20,385 nucleotides of DNA from CBFGTV01 sp965652145 (GTDB taxonomy: Bacteria > Bacillota > Clostridia > Peptostreptococcales > Natronincolaceae), in the NCBI GenBank assembly GCA_965652145.1, contig CBFGTV010000062.1, positions 1 to 20,385 of the forward strand, given 5' to 3'. The notes beneath the pieces were generated by a model that made no database searches, had not been told where the DNA came from, and worked only from the letters and a program-made list of their open reading frames with translations. Shown here in pieces: positions 1-8,386 of the stretch (positions are counted from its first letter, which is position 1; each line of letters begins with the position of its first letter). A program made the position numbers and the translations under genes.

Positions 1-1
1 A

Positions 2-661
2 CCTCAGGAGGAACGTCCCAGGGAAAAACTGTTAAGTAGTGGTACCAGGAAGCTTTCCAATGCAGAGCTGCTGGCCATATTGTTATCTACAGGAACAAGG
101 AACGAATCTGCCATTGCCCTTGCTGAAAGGATATTATGTCACAGGACAGACGGACTGAGATTTCTAACAGATTGTACAGTTGAGGAGCTATGCGAAATCC
201 GAGGAATAGGATTGGCCAAGGCCTCCCAATTAATTGCCGCTGTTGAGCTTGGAAAGCGTATAGCATTAGCTTCAAAGGCAAATAATTATAGAATAAAGAC
301 TCCAGATGATGTAGGAAAACTGCTGATGGAGGATATGAGGTACTTAACGAAGGAGTATTTTAATATTATATTGTTAAATACCAAAAACGAAGTTATTTCT
401 GTTGAAAATATTTCTATTGGCAGCTTAAATGCCTCCATTGTACATCCAAGGGAGGTATTTGTCAGGGCCATTAAACGAACCAGCTCTGCCATTATTTTGG
501 TTCACAACCATCCTAGTGGCGATCCCACTCCCAGTCAAGAGGATATTAATATCACCAGACGGCTTCAGGAGGCTGGTCAATTAATTGGAATATCAGTCTT
601 AGATCATGTAATTATTGGAAATGGTACTTATATTAGTTTAAAGGAAAAAAGCTTAATGTAG
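2..661 (+). CDS. radC: RadC (DUF2466/JAB-domain) protein, 5'-truncated by the window
   Basis: RadC-family protein. The reading frame is open from the first bases (PQEERPREKL...), so the true start lies upstream; a TTG at position 80 is internal to the conserved N-terminal region and is not the start. About 219 residues are visible, nearly the full usual length of ~225. An N-terminal helix-hairpin-helix region (EIRGIGLAKASQL) is followed by a JAB/MPN domain with the JAMM metal signature HNHPSGDPTPSQED. The family was named for DNA repair, but that role has been disputed in E. coli; the domain suggests a metal-dependent hydrolase of unknown substrate. It lies 17 bp upstream of mreB, a common neighbourhood in Firmicutes, and is probably co-transcribed with it. 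The family call is secure; the biochemical role is not. Confidence 0.95.
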   Translation, partial: PQEERPREKLLSSGTRKLSNAELLAILLSTGTRNESAIALAERILCHRTDGLRFLTDCTVEELCEIRGIGLAKASQLIAAVELGKRIALASKANNYRIKTPDDVGKLLMEDMRYLTKEYFNIILLNTKNEVISVENISIGSLNASIVHPREVFVRAIKRTSSAIILVHNHPSGDPTPSQEDINITRRLQEAGQLIGISVLDHVIIGNGTYISLKEKSLM

Positions 662-678
662 AGGAAGGAGCAGAATGA

Positions 679-1710
679 ATGGGACTTTTAAATTTCTTTT
701 CAAAGGATATGGGAATAGATTTAGGTACTGCAAATACACTGGTGTATGTAAATGGTAGGGGGGTTGTTTTGAGGGAACCCTCTGTTGTGGCCATTCAAAA
801 TGATACAAAAACAGTTTTGGCAGTGGGGGAAGAGGCCAAAAAAATGATCGGTAGAACCCCAGGAAACATAGTTGCCATTCGACCCATGAAGGATGGGGTC
901 ATTGCAGATTTTGACGTAACCCAAAGCATGCTTAAATATTTCATTAGAAAGGCCTATGGCAAGCGTACTTTGGTTCAGCCCCGGGTAGTGGTATGTGTGC
1001 CGTCGGGGGTTACTGAGGTGGAAAAACGAGCTGTCGAGGAGGCTGCTTACCAGGCAGGGGCCAGGGAGGCTTACTTGATTGAAGAACCTATGGCTGCGGC
1101 CATTGGAGCAGGTTTACCTGTTGAGGAGCCCACCGGAAGCATGGTAGTTGATGTGGGTGGCGGTACCACCGAAGTGGCCATCATATCCCTGGGGGGAATC
1201 GTAACAGCCAAGTCAATCCGAGTGGGGGGCGATGAGCTGGATGAATCGATTATGAATTACATTAAGCGAGAGTATAATTTAATGATTGGGGAAAGAACTG
1301 CTGAAGAGGTAAAAATTACAATCGGATCTGCCTTTCCCAAAGCAAAGGAAGAAAAAATGAATATTCGTGGTAGGGATTTGGTGACAGGTCTGCCTAAAAC
1401 TTTAGAAATTACATCGGCAGAAATTTTAGATGCTTTAAAGGAGCCGGTCAGCCAAATTATTGATGCTATCAAATATACCCTTGAAAAGACCCCACCTGAG
1501 CTGGCGGCAGATATCATGGAAATAGGAATTATGCTTACTGGTGGAGGAGCCCTGTTGGATGGCTTGGACAGTCTTGTCAAGAATGAAACAGGGATGCCTG
1601 TCAGAATAGCAGAGGAGCCACTGGATTGCGTTGTGTTAGGTACGGGAAAAACAATTGAAGAATTAGACACATTAAAAAGAGTATTAATCACACCAAAGAA
1701 ATTAGGGTAA
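679..1710 (+). CDS. mreB: MreB, actin-like rod-shape-determining protein
   Basis: Bacterial actin homologue. It forms membrane-bound filaments that direct lateral cell-wall synthesis by the elongasome (MreC, MreD, PBP2, RodA). The 343 residues match the usual length. Phosphate-binding loop 1 (GIDLGTANT, around residues 12-20), phosphate loop 2 (DVGGGTTE, residues 158-165) and the adenosine-loop motif LTGGGA (around 286-291) are all present, so the ATPase fold looks intact. The N-terminus MGLLNFFSKD could help membrane contact. The ATG at 679 is preceded by AGGAAGGAG at 662-670 with suitable spacing. The nearby ATG at 675 is out of frame. First gene of the mreBCD-mrdA run, just after radC. Confidence 0.98.
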   Translation: MGLLNFFSKDMGIDLGTANTLVYVNGRGVVLREPSVVAIQNDTKTVLAVGEEAKKMIGRTPGNIVAIRPMKDGVIADFDVTQSMLKYFIRKAYGKRTLVQPRVVVCVPSGVTEVEKRAVEEAAYQAGAREAYLIEEPMAAAIGAGLPVEEPTGSMVVDVGGGTTEVAIISLGGIVTAKSIRVGGDELDESIMNYIKREYNLMIGERTAEEVKITIGSAFPKAKEEKMNIRGRDLVTGLPKTLEITSAEILDALKEPVSQIIDAIKYTLEKTPPELAADIMEIGIMLTGGGALLDGLDSLVKNETGMPVRIAEEPLDCVVLGTGKTIEELDTLKRVLITPKKLG

Positions 1711-1724
1711 AGTTGGTGAGTTAA

Positions 1725-2564
1725 GTGGCTAGAAGAGACTCGAAGGATCGGTCGGCAATGATAGTGGCTGCTGTTGCTATCATTCTCATTATTGTTATGG
1801 GTATAACAGCAGGGCAAAGACAAAATATTACGGCAGTAGAAAAATGGATTGGCAATATCATATCACCAGTACAAAACGTTGTTAATACTGGAGCCGGCAA
1901 AATCAGTGAAGGGTTTCGGTCTGTATTTAGTATGGGGCAAATTAAAAGAGAAAACGAAGCGCTGCTTCAACAAATAGAGACCCTTCAACAGGAGGTAATT
2001 GAATATCGCCTTGAGAGAGATGAACTGGAAGAATTGAGAGATTTAAGGTATGCATTAAATTACCATGAAGAGGATACCCCTATGGATATAATCACTGCCG
2101 ATGTGATTGCCAAGACCCCCGATAGTTGGTTCAATATTTTCACCATTAATGTAGGTGAAAATCAGGGAGTGACTGTTGACAGCATTATTTTATCTTCAAA
2201 TGGCCTGGTGGGAAAAGTTTATGAAGCTGGAGGCAGCTGGTCAAAGGTGATTTCGATTATAGACAACAACAGTTCCGTTAGTTTTCAGGTCTTGCGTGAT
2301 GCCAATTCCCAAGGAATTTTAAGCGGCAGTATTGATTTTGAAGTTTCTGGTTATCTTTTTGACCCCTTGGCTGAAGTGGTGGTAGGAGATAAGCTCATTA
2401 CCTCTGGTCTTGGAAATTACCCCAAGGGAATCCCCATCGGAGAGGTGGTGGAGGTTGGAAAGACCAATGATCAATTACTAAAAACAGTCAAGGTGGCACC
2501 GGCAGTAAATTTTAATCGTATGAGCAGAGTCTTGGTCATGACACCAAAGTCTGTTGATGAATAA
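1725..2564 (+). CDS. mreC: MreC, rod-shape-determining protein
   Basis: Bitopic membrane scaffold of the elongasome, linking MreB/MreD to PBP2 outside the membrane. The 279 residues show the family order: a short basic N-terminus (ARRDSKDR), a transmembrane helix at about residues 12-30, a heptad-rich coiled coil at about 68-115 (around RENEALLQQIETLQQEV), and then the extracytoplasmic beta-rich MreC domain. Start codon is GTG at 1725, with a modest GGTGAG ribosome site just upstream and 14 bp from the mreB stop. The C-terminus (LVMTPKSVDE) is a normal end for the family. Confidence 0.95.
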   Translation: MARRDSKDRSAMIVAAVAIILIIVMGITAGQRQNITAVEKWIGNIISPVQNVVNTGAGKISEGFRSVFSMGQIKRENEALLQQIETLQQEVIEYRLERDELEELRDLRYALNYHEEDTPMDIITADVIAKTPDSWFNIFTINVGENQGVTVDSIILSSNGLVGKVYEAGGSWSKVISIIDNNSSVSFQVLRDANSQGILSGSIDFEVSGYLFDPLAEVVVGDKLITSGLGNYPKGIPIGEVVEVGKTNDQLLKTVKVAPAVNFNRMSRVLVMTPKSVDE

Positions 2565-2581
2565 ATAAAGGGGAAAATACA

Positions 2582-3079
2582 GTGAAGGCTTTTGTTATCA
2601 GTATGATTGTGCTGCTTAATTTAATATTGCAATCTACACTTTTCCAGTACTTTGAGATTTATGGAGTCGTTCCTAATACAGCTTTGATTTTGGTTATTTC
2701 TTTAGCTGTATATAACGGGAAGATAAAGGGCGCAGGGATCGGCTTTGTGGTAGGCCTGCTGCAGGATATCATTTTTGGAAGAATGATTGGATTAAATGCC
2801 CTGGTATATATGCTGACAGGCTATGGAGTAGGGCTCTTAAATAAAAATGTCTTTAAAGATAATCTGTTAATTCCTTTTTCCTTAACCGCTGTATCAACAG
2901 TGTTTTATGAAAGTATTAACCTGCTTTTACTTTTCTTTATGGGATATAAATTTGAGCTTTTTAGTTTTTTTAAAAAAATGCTGATGGTAGAAGTACTCTA
3001 TAATTCTATTGTCTCTATTTTTGTATATATTTATGTATCAAAATTATATCAATCAAAGCTGATGAAAAAACGCTATTGA
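2582..3079 (+). CDS. mreD: MreD, rod-shape-determining membrane protein
   Basis: Small polytopic elongasome protein of 165 residues, made almost entirely of hydrophobic segments; I count about five likely membrane helices. It starts with a membrane helix (AFVISMIVLLNLIL) and contains the family-typical region GFVVGLLQDIIFG followed by GLNALVYMLTGYGVG. It ends in a basic tail (SKLMKKRY). GTG start at 2582 with an AAGGGG ribosome site about 8 bp upstream. The sequence is weakly conserved across bacteria, so the call rests on length, topology, the GLLQDI signature and the position between mreC and mrdA. The stop codon abuts a run of nine G residues that precedes mrdA. Confidence 0.92.
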   Translation: MKAFVISMIVLLNLILQSTLFQYFEIYGVVPNTALILVISLAVYNGKIKGAGIGFVVGLLQDIIFGRMIGLNALVYMLTGYGVGLLNKNVFKDNLLIPFSLTAVSTVFYESINLLLLFFMGYKFELFSFFKKMLMVEVLYNSIVSIFVYIYVSKLYQSKLMKKRY

Positions 3080-3081
3080 AT

Positions 3082-3090
3082 GGGGGGGGG
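3082..3090 (+). repeat. Homopolymeric run of nine G at the mreD-mrdA junction
   Basis: Nine consecutive G residues lie between the mreD stop (3077-3079) and the preferred mrdA ATG at 3095. The tract supplies the only G-rich segment that can act as the mrdA ribosome binding site. It is also a simple-sequence tract of the kind that can change length by slippage. Confidence 0.85.
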
Positions 3091-3094
3091 AAAT

Positions 3095-5890
3095 ATGTGG
3101 ATAAAAAAATTAAAAGATCGCTATACGGTAACCTTTATAGCCTTTATGCTGGTCTTTAGTGTAATTATCTTTAGGCTTGCCTCTATCATGATAGTAGATG
3201 GGGAAAGCTACAGGGAAGAGGCAGAGAATAGAATCTTAAAAAGCATTCCCTTAACTGCAGCCCGAGGAGAAATCAGAGATCGATATGGCCGCCTGCTGGC
3301 CGGCAATAGGCCTAGCTTCACTGTACAAATCATGAAGAATGAGATTGTAGACAGTGAGATTAACGAGGTAGCTCTGAAACTGATGGATATCTTTATTCAA
3401 AATGGAGATGCCTATGTCGATGAGTTTCCAATCAAAATCGATGAAAATGGAAATTACTACTTTACATACGATTTAGAGATAGAAAAATGGAAGATTAATA
3501 ATAACATTCCCTTGGAGGCCACTGGAGCAGAAACCTATGAAATACTTTTTGAACGCTATGGAATTGAAGCAGAAGACCCTGCCGAGGCCCAGCAGCAGCT
3601 TCTGCAGCATATGTCCTCAGTTCCGGTATCAATTCTAACCTGGAAGTATACAGATCAGATGAAGAAGGAAAGCTGGCTGACGACTCACCGTATCACAGAT
3701 TTTGAAATTACAGCCGAAGAGGCATTTCATCATGCTAGAGAAAAATATTATAAAATTCCCGAAACCTATTCCGTAGAAGAAGCCCATAGAATCATGATTA
3801 TTCGGGAGCAATTAAATAAATCCGGTTATTTACAGTTTCAGCCCATTAGAATTGCCCACGATGTAGCTGAACAAACGGTAATTCAAATTGAAGAAAATAT
3901 ACTGGATTTGCCTGGGGTCAATGTTTCAGTGGAGCCAATACGGTATTATCCAGAGGGAGAAACTGCTGCCCACATTTTAGGAACCCTGGGAAAAATATCA
4001 CAGCAAAATGAAATAGACTATTTCATTAAGGAATTGGGCTATAATCCCAGTGATATTATTGGAAAAACTGGAATAGAACATAGCTTTGAGGAAACCCTGA
4101 AGGGAACCGACGGTTCACAGAAAGTGATTGTTGATTCCAGGGGACGACCCATCAGTGTAGTGGAAAGGGAGGAGCCTGTTCCAGGGGATACCCATTATCT
4201 GACCATCGATATGAACCTTCAGAAGAAGGCCCAGGAAGTATTAAAAGAGGTTTTGGAAACCATACAGGTGGGAGGAACCTATACAACCCAGTGGGGCAGC
4301 AATAGGCTGTCAGGCAGTAAAGGACCTATGAAAAATGCCACATCGGGATCGGTAGTGGTGATGGATGTTAAAACAGGTGAAATTTTGGCCCTGGCCAATT
4401 ATCCTGCCTATGATCCTAATCTTTTTGCCACCGGAATCAGCCTTGAAGACTGGAATAAGCTGTTGCCAGAAAATGATCGTGATCCTCTGGCGCCCAGACC
4501 CCAGTTAAATATAGCCCTAAGCACTGCCATACAGCCTGGCTCTACCTTTAAAATGCTGGTAGGAATTGCAGCCCTGGAGCAGGGTCTGAGTCCCAATTAT
4601 GAAATATATGATAAGGGGGCCATTCGAATTGGGGGTCACTCCTTCGGAAACTGGCTATATAACCAGGGCAGTGGAACCATGGGCTGGCAAAATCTATATG
4701 AGGCCATTGCCCAGTCCAATAACTTTTATTTTTATTCCCTGGGTACTGGCTATGATCATGGTATTGAAAGACGGTTACCTGTTCCCATGGATGTTCATAA
4801 AATTATTGATTACAGCCACCGTTTCGGTCTTAATGATCGAACCGGCATTGAAATCGAAGTGCCCAGGGAACGATCAGGTGGGGTACCTAGCCTTGAGAAT
4901 AAAACCAGAACCATTAAAGCCCTTTTAAAGCGCTATTTAGAAAGGCAGTTGACGGCAGCCAGCTTTGATGATACCGTGGAGCCGCCATCTCAGGAAAGGC
5001 TTGATGAAATTATAGAAGAAATCATAGGCTGGACAGAGGAGAACCCTTCCAGAGGGGTGATTTATAACCGTCTGCTGGAAATGGGAATAAAGACAGATGT
5101 GGTTAACCTGTTTGCCGATGTAATTAAATATAACTATTTTATGCAGGCCAGTTGGAGCATAGCCGATACCATGAACTTCTCTATCGGTCAGGGAGAGCAT
5201 TCCTACACACCACTGCAAATGGCAAATTTTATGGCGATTCTTGCCAATGGAGGCTATCGTAACCGTGTGAGTGTTCTGCAAAAAATTCAAAGCTATGACG
5301 GTTCCGTTGTAAAGGAAGATCCCCCGGAATTAATTGAACGGGTAGAGATGAATGACTATAATAATATCAATGAAGTGAATTACGGGATGCATCAAGTAAC
5401 CACAACGGGTACGGCAAGAAATTATTTTACCAACTTCCCTATAAAGGTAGCGGCTAAAACCGGGACTGCCCAAAGATCAGGGAAAATACCACCGTTGGAT
5501 GAGGTTCAATATATGCTCAGCCATCTGAAGAGCTTTGGCGTTAACGAGCAGGCGGTTTATGAGCGAATGGAGCTGCTGAGGGAAGAAAACAAGGATGATA
5601 AGCTCTATTTAGATGATGCCTATGCTATGCGTGAGGCAATAAAAGATTTGAATCCAAAAATAAAAAATGCTGATATCGATCAATTTAAAGCAGATTATGA
5701 TAACTATGCCTGGTTTACCGGATTTGCACCCTATGAAAACCCTGAAATAGCCATTTCGGTGCTGATTTTTCAAGGGGGTTCCGGAGGGTATGGAGCGCCC
5801 ATCTTTAGGGAAATTGTTGCTGAGTATATGGGCCTTAACCTAACAGATGACAACAATGAAGCAATAATAGATAACAGACTGACCCGATAG
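3095..5890 (+). CDS. mrdA: Penicillin-binding protein 2 (elongasome transpeptidase), long form with insertions
   Basis: Class B penicillin-binding protein, the peptide cross-linking enzyme of lateral wall synthesis. It is anchored by one N-terminal helix (about residues 11-34). A pedestal domain follows, including ARGEIRDRYGRLLA. The transpeptidase motifs are SxxK S483-T-F-K486, SxN S541-N-N543 and KTG 788-790. The protein is ~931 residues, far above the ~630 of E. coli PBP2. The extra length sits in the pedestal (about 110-240), between SxN and KTG (around 610-690), and about 80 residues between KTG and WFTGFAP. I chose the ATG at 3095 because the G-rich tract 3082-3090 sits correctly as its ribosome site. 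The ATG at 3080 would add five residues (MGGGN) and has no room for one. A terminator overlaps its 3' end. Confidence 0.95.
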   Translation: MWIKKLKDRYTVTFIAFMLVFSVIIFRLASIMIVDGESYREEAENRILKSIPLTAARGEIRDRYGRLLAGNRPSFTVQIMKNEIVDSEINEVALKLMDIFIQNGDAYVDEFPIKIDENGNYYFTYDLEIEKWKINNNIPLEATGAETYEILFERYGIEAEDPAEAQQQLLQHMSSVPVSILTWKYTDQMKKESWLTTHRITDFEITAEEAFHHAREKYYKIPETYSVEEAHRIMIIREQLNKSGYLQFQPIRIAHDVAEQTVIQIEENILDLPGVNVSVEPIRYYPEGETAAHILGTLGKISQQNEIDYFIKELGYNPSDIIGKTGIEHSFEETLKGTDGSQKVIVDSRGRPISVVEREEPVPGDTHYLTIDMNLQKKAQEVLKEVLETIQVGGTYTTQWGSNRLSGSKGPMKNATSGSVVVMDVKTGEILALANYPAYDPNLFATGISLEDWNKLLPENDRDPLAPRPQLNIALSTAIQPGSTFKMLVGIAALEQGLSPNYEIYDKGAIRIGGHSFGNWLYNQGSGTMGWQNLYEAIAQSNNFYFYSLGTGYDHGIERRLPVPMDVHKIIDYSHRFGLNDRTGIEIEVPRERSGGVPSLENKTRTIKALLKRYLERQLTAASFDDTVEPPSQERLDEIIEEIIGWTEENPSRGVIYNRLLEMGIKTDVVNLFADVIKYNYFMQASWSIADTMNFSIGQGEHSYTPLQMANFMAILANGGYRNRVSVLQKIQSYDGSVVKEDPPELIERVEMNDYNNINEVNYGMHQVTTTGTARNYFTNFPIKVAAKTGTAQRSGKIPPLDEVQYMLSHLKSFGVNEQAVYERMELLREENKDDKLYLDDAYAMREAIKDLNPKIKNADIDQFKADYDNYAWFTGFAPYENPEIAISVLIFQGGSGGYGAPIFREIVAEYMGLNLTDDNNEAIIDNRLTR

Positions 5891-5907
5891 GGTCGGTCTG
5901 TTATTTT
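5873..5907 (+). terminator. Rho-independent terminator at the end of mrdA
   Basis: Inverted repeat AACAGACTGACCC (5873-5885), loop GATA, GGGTCGGTCTGTT (5890-5902), followed by ATTTT. The 13-bp stem has a single G.U wobble. The mrdA stop codon (5888-5890) lies in the loop and first stem base, so the terminator is embedded in the gene's last codons. It separates the mre-mrdA unit from the min genes. Confidence 0.85.
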
Positions 5908-5956
5908 GCCATTAGAAGGAGCATATTACCGAAGTTTTTTGAACTGATAAGAAGGA

Positions 5957-5985
5957 TTTAAACAATAGATGGAGAATGTTATAGA
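5957..5985 (+). promoter_or_regulatory. Candidate promoter for minCDE-mgsA
   Basis: In the 136-bp gap after the mrdA terminator, TTTAAA (5957-5962) lies 17 bp upstream of TATAGA (5980-5985), which has an extended -10 TG at 5977-5978. Each hexamer matches the vegetative consensus at four of six positions. A promoter is needed here because a terminator precedes the gene. Confidence 0.4.
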
Positions 5986-6026
5986 ATGTGTAATGTAGTG
6001 GAATTTTTAGTTGGAGGTAGAAACAG

Positions 6027-6656
6027 ATGCCCCAGGGAAATGCAATCGAGTTTAAAGGCACAAAAAATGGCATATATGTTTTAATCAAACAGCAGCTTAA
6101 TGACTATGAATCAATTAAAAATGAATTAATTGCACGACTAGAAAAAACCAAATCCTTCTTCACCGGGGCAAAAATTTTGGATATACAGTGTGATATTCTT
6201 TCCACTGATGAAAAGAAAAAATTAGAGACCCTGATGAAGGATCGATACAATATGGAAATTGTTAAGGGACCTATCCATGACATACCAAAAAGGGAAGTGG
6301 TTTTTGAAGGAATTTATGAAGGAAAAACCAAGTTTATAGAAGGTACCATTCGATCTGGTCAAATTATTAATTATGAAGGCAATGTTGTCATCGTGGGAGA
6401 TGTGAATCCGGGAGCTCAAATAACAGCCCATGGAAATATCGTAGTAATGGGCAGCCTCAGGGGAATAGCCCACGCCGGCAGCAACGGAAATCAAGAGGCC
6501 TTTGTTGTTGCCTATTATCTTGATCCCACGCAGCTTAGGATTGCAGAGTTAATTGCCAGATCTCCCGACGGAAATTATGAGAAGCCCAAGGGGCCGGAAT
6601 TAGCCCGGGTACGAGATAATATCGTCATCATAGAACCATATTTATCAAAAAAGTAA
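6027..6656 (+). CDS. minC: MinC, septum-site inhibitor of FtsZ
   Basis: Division inhibitor that blocks FtsZ assembly away from midcell, recruited to the membrane by MinD. At 209 residues it is a normal length. The N-terminal FtsZ-antagonising domain covers about residues 1-95. From about 104 on is the C-terminal beta-helix domain that dimerises and binds MinD. It is recognisable by IVGDVNPGAQITAHGNIVV, then GSLRGIAHAG and ending ARVRDNIVIIEPYLSKK. ATG at 6027 with ribosome site TTGGAGG at 6010-6016. minD follows after 28 bp, so the two are very likely co-transcribed. Confidence 0.96.
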   Translation: MPQGNAIEFKGTKNGIYVLIKQQLNDYESIKNELIARLEKTKSFFTGAKILDIQCDILSTDEKKKLETLMKDRYNMEIVKGPIHDIPKREVVFEGIYEGKTKFIEGTIRSGQIINYEGNVVIVGDVNPGAQITAHGNIVVMGSLRGIAHAGSNGNQEAFVVAYYLDPTQLRIAELIARSPDGNYEKPKGPELARVRDNIVIIEPYLSKK

Positions 6657-6684
6657 AAAGAAGGACAGGTTAGGGGGTTAAATA

Positions 6685-7482
6685 ATGTCAGAAGTAATTG
6701 TAGTGACATCTGGAAAGGGTGGCGTTGGTAAAACCACTACCACAGCCAATTTAGGGACAGGCCTGGCTCAATTGGGCTACAAGGTCGTTGTGGTAGATGC
6801 AGATATTGGTTTGAGAAATCTCGATGTGGTAATGGGGTTAGAAAACAGAATTGTATATGATATTGTCGATGTGGTGGAAGGTGTTTGCAGAATAAAGCAG
6901 GCTTTAATTAAAGATAAGCGATACGATGGTCTGTACCTGTTGCCGGCGGCCCAAACCCGAGATAAAAATGCGGTGACACCAGAGCAAATGCAAAAGCTGA
7001 CCATTGAGCTAAAGGAAATGTTTGACTATATCATTATCGATTGTCCGGCGGGTATTGAACAGGGCTTTAAAAACGCTATTGCCGGTGCAGATCGGGCAAT
7101 TGTTGTCACCACACCAGAAATTTCTGCGGTTCGAGATGCAGATCGAATTATCGGTTTATTAGAGGCCGCTGAGATCAGAAATCCCCTGTTAATCATCAAT
7201 CGAATTCGAATTGAAATGGTAAAAAAGGGTGATATGATGAACATTGATGACATGATTGATATTCTCGCCATTGATCTATTAGGCGTAGTACCGGATGATG
7301 AGTCAATTGTTATTTCCACCAATAAGGGTGAGCCTGTGGTAACAGACCCCAATTCCATTGCAGGTCAGGCCTATCGAAATATAACCAAACGTATTCGTGG
7401 TGAAGAGATTCCCTTTGTTAATATGGAAAGTGAGGATGGCTTTGTCGCTAAACTGAGAAAGATATTTGGCTTTGGTAAATAA
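6685..7482 (+). CDS. minD: MinD, septum-site-determining ATPase
   Basis: Peripheral-membrane ATPase of the ParA/MinD class that recruits MinC and is released from the membrane by MinE. The 265 residues carry the deviant Walker A GKGGVGKTTT, with signature lysines K11 and K16, then the A' motif VVVDADIGLRNLD and Walker B IIIDCPAG. The C-terminal membrane-targeting amphipathic helix is present (VAKLRKIFGFGK). Start ATG at 6685, preceded by GGTTAGGGGG. Neighbours minC and minE define the full oscillating Min system. The tail resembles the C-terminus of the kinase-ATPase at 15783-17525. Confidence 0.98.
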   Translation: MSEVIVVTSGKGGVGKTTTTANLGTGLAQLGYKVVVVDADIGLRNLDVVMGLENRIVYDIVDVVEGVCRIKQALIKDKRYDGLYLLPAAQTRDKNAVTPEQMQKLTIELKEMFDYIIIDCPAGIEQGFKNAIAGADRAIVVTTPEISAVRDADRIIGLLEAAEIRNPLLIINRIRIEMVKKGDMMNIDDMIDILAIDLLGVVPDDESIVISTNKGEPVVTDPNSIAGQAYRNITKRIRGEEIPFVNMESEDGFVAKLRKIFGFGK

Positions 7483-7508
7483 AAAGAGTATGAAAGGAGG
7501 AGGATGAG

Positions 7509-7796
7509 ATGGATTTATTTAAATTGTTTTCGAGAGACAGCGGCACCAGTAAGGAGGTTGCTAAGGAGAGACTGAAATTGGTACTGGTTCACGATCGCAC
7601 AAATTGCTCCCCTCACTTTCTTGAAATGGTGAAGGAGGATATTATTAAGGTGATTTCCGATTATATGGAAATTGATGAAGATGGCCTTAATATTAAAATC
7701 ACCAAGACAAAGCGTGATTATGATGATAGTAGCATTCCTGCCTTGGTTGCTAACATTCCAATCAAGAAAATGAAGGATAGAGGTCGATCAATCTAA
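7509..7796 (+). CDS. minE: MinE, topological specificity factor
   Basis: MinE stimulates MinD ATPase activity and drives pole-to-pole oscillation, restricting MinCD to the poles. The 95 residues are the usual family length of 80-100. The N-terminal membrane-binding segment MDLFKLFSRD is followed by the MinD-contact region AKERLKLVLVHDR (about residues 18-30). The C-terminal topological-specificity domain follows (KEDIIKVISDYMEIDED... then LVANIPIKKM). Start ATG at 7509 has a strong AAGGAGGAGG ribosome site immediately upstream. It lies 26 bp after minD and 18 bp before mgsA. In many clostridial genomes rodA sits at this junction; here it does not. Confidence 0.96.
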   Translation: MDLFKLFSRDSGTSKEVAKERLKLVLVHDRTNCSPHFLEMVKEDIIKVISDYMEIDEDGLNIKITKTKRDYDDSSIPALVANIPIKKMKDRGRSI

Positions 7797-7814
7797 AATG
7801 CAGGAGGGGAAGTC

Positions 7815-8222
7815 ATGAATATTGCACTCATCGCCCATGATCAAAAAAAGGATTTAATTGTTAGCTTTGCCACTGCCTATGAAGGGGTGCTGGGAAAACA
7901 TACACTTTATTCAACGGGAACAACAGGAAAAAGGATTATGGAAGCAACCTCATTAAAGATTCATCGCTTTCAATCAGGGCCCTATGGCGGTGATCAGCAA
8001 ATTGGTGCCGAAATAGCCAAAAACAACATGGATCTGGTGATTTTTTTAAGGGATCCCATGACTGCACAGCCCCATGAACCTGATATTCAAGCCTTAATAC
8101 GGCTATGCGATGTTTATATGATACCTGTCGCTACCAATATCGCAACAGCAGAATTGTTGATTAAGGGTTTGGAACGGGGAGATTTACAATGGAGACAATA
8201 CATGAAACAAAATCAATCGTGA
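7815..8222 (+). CDS. mgsA: Methylglyoxal synthase
   Basis: Converts dihydroxyacetone phosphate to methylglyoxal and phosphate, a bypass that relieves phosphosugar build-up. The 135-residue protein keeps the residues known from the E. coli enzyme at a constant offset of 11. H8 (IAHDQKK) corresponds to H19. D60 in GPYGGDQQIGA corresponds to catalytic D71. D80 (FLRDP) corresponds to D91. H87 and D90 in PHEPD correspond to H98 and D101. It should therefore be active. ATG at 7815 with CAGGAGGGG upstream. Its place at the end of the min operon is a conserved but functionally unexplained clostridial arrangement. A probable terminator follows. Confidence 0.96.
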   Translation: MNIALIAHDQKKDLIVSFATAYEGVLGKHTLYSTGTTGKRIMEATSLKIHRFQSGPYGGDQQIGAEIAKNNMDLVIFLRDPMTAQPHEPDIQALIRLCDVYMIPVATNIATAELLIKGLERGDLQWRQYMKQNQS

Positions 8223-8241
8223 TTAATTTTCAAGCCCTAAC

Positions 8242-8308
8242 AAAGTCCCCTAGCTTTAAAGCAATGGTATTGTGCCGTTTTGCTTATCCAGGTTGGGGGG
8301 CTTTTTTT
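8242..8308 (+). terminator. Probable terminator after mgsA (long loop)
   Basis: AAAGTCCCC (8242-8250) can pair with GGGGGCTTT (8296-8304), with one G.U wobble, followed by a seven-T run at 8302-8308. The ~45-nt loop is long and contains the small palindrome GCTTTAAAGC. The G-rich stem plus T tract supports termination, but the large loop makes it less certain than the other terminators here. Confidence 0.5.
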
Positions 8309-8380
8309 ATTGGATATATATAACAGTTGGCCTTCTCTATCATCCCTCTCAGTAATAAAATAGGCCCTTAAACAATATAT

Positions 8381-8386
8381 TATACT
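8381..8386 (+). promoter_or_regulatory. -10-like element ahead of the spoIVFA-like gene
   Basis: TATACT lies 28 bp before the start of the next gene, in the AT-rich stretch following the mgsA terminator. I find no convincing vegetative -35 at the right distance and no clear sigma-E pattern, although sigma-E control would be expected for a spoIVF operon. Only the hexamer is visible. Confidence 0.25.

Noticed and set aside
1257..1823. Minus-strand open frame of 188 codons across mreB/mreC
   Set aside because: It is opposite well-conserved mreB coding sequence, is low complexity (Ser/Ile rich) and shows no family features.
3080..3094. Upstream ATG for mrdA giving an MGGGN extension
   Set aside because: It directly abuts the mreD stop with no ribosome site, while the G-rich tract is correctly spaced for the ATG at 3095.
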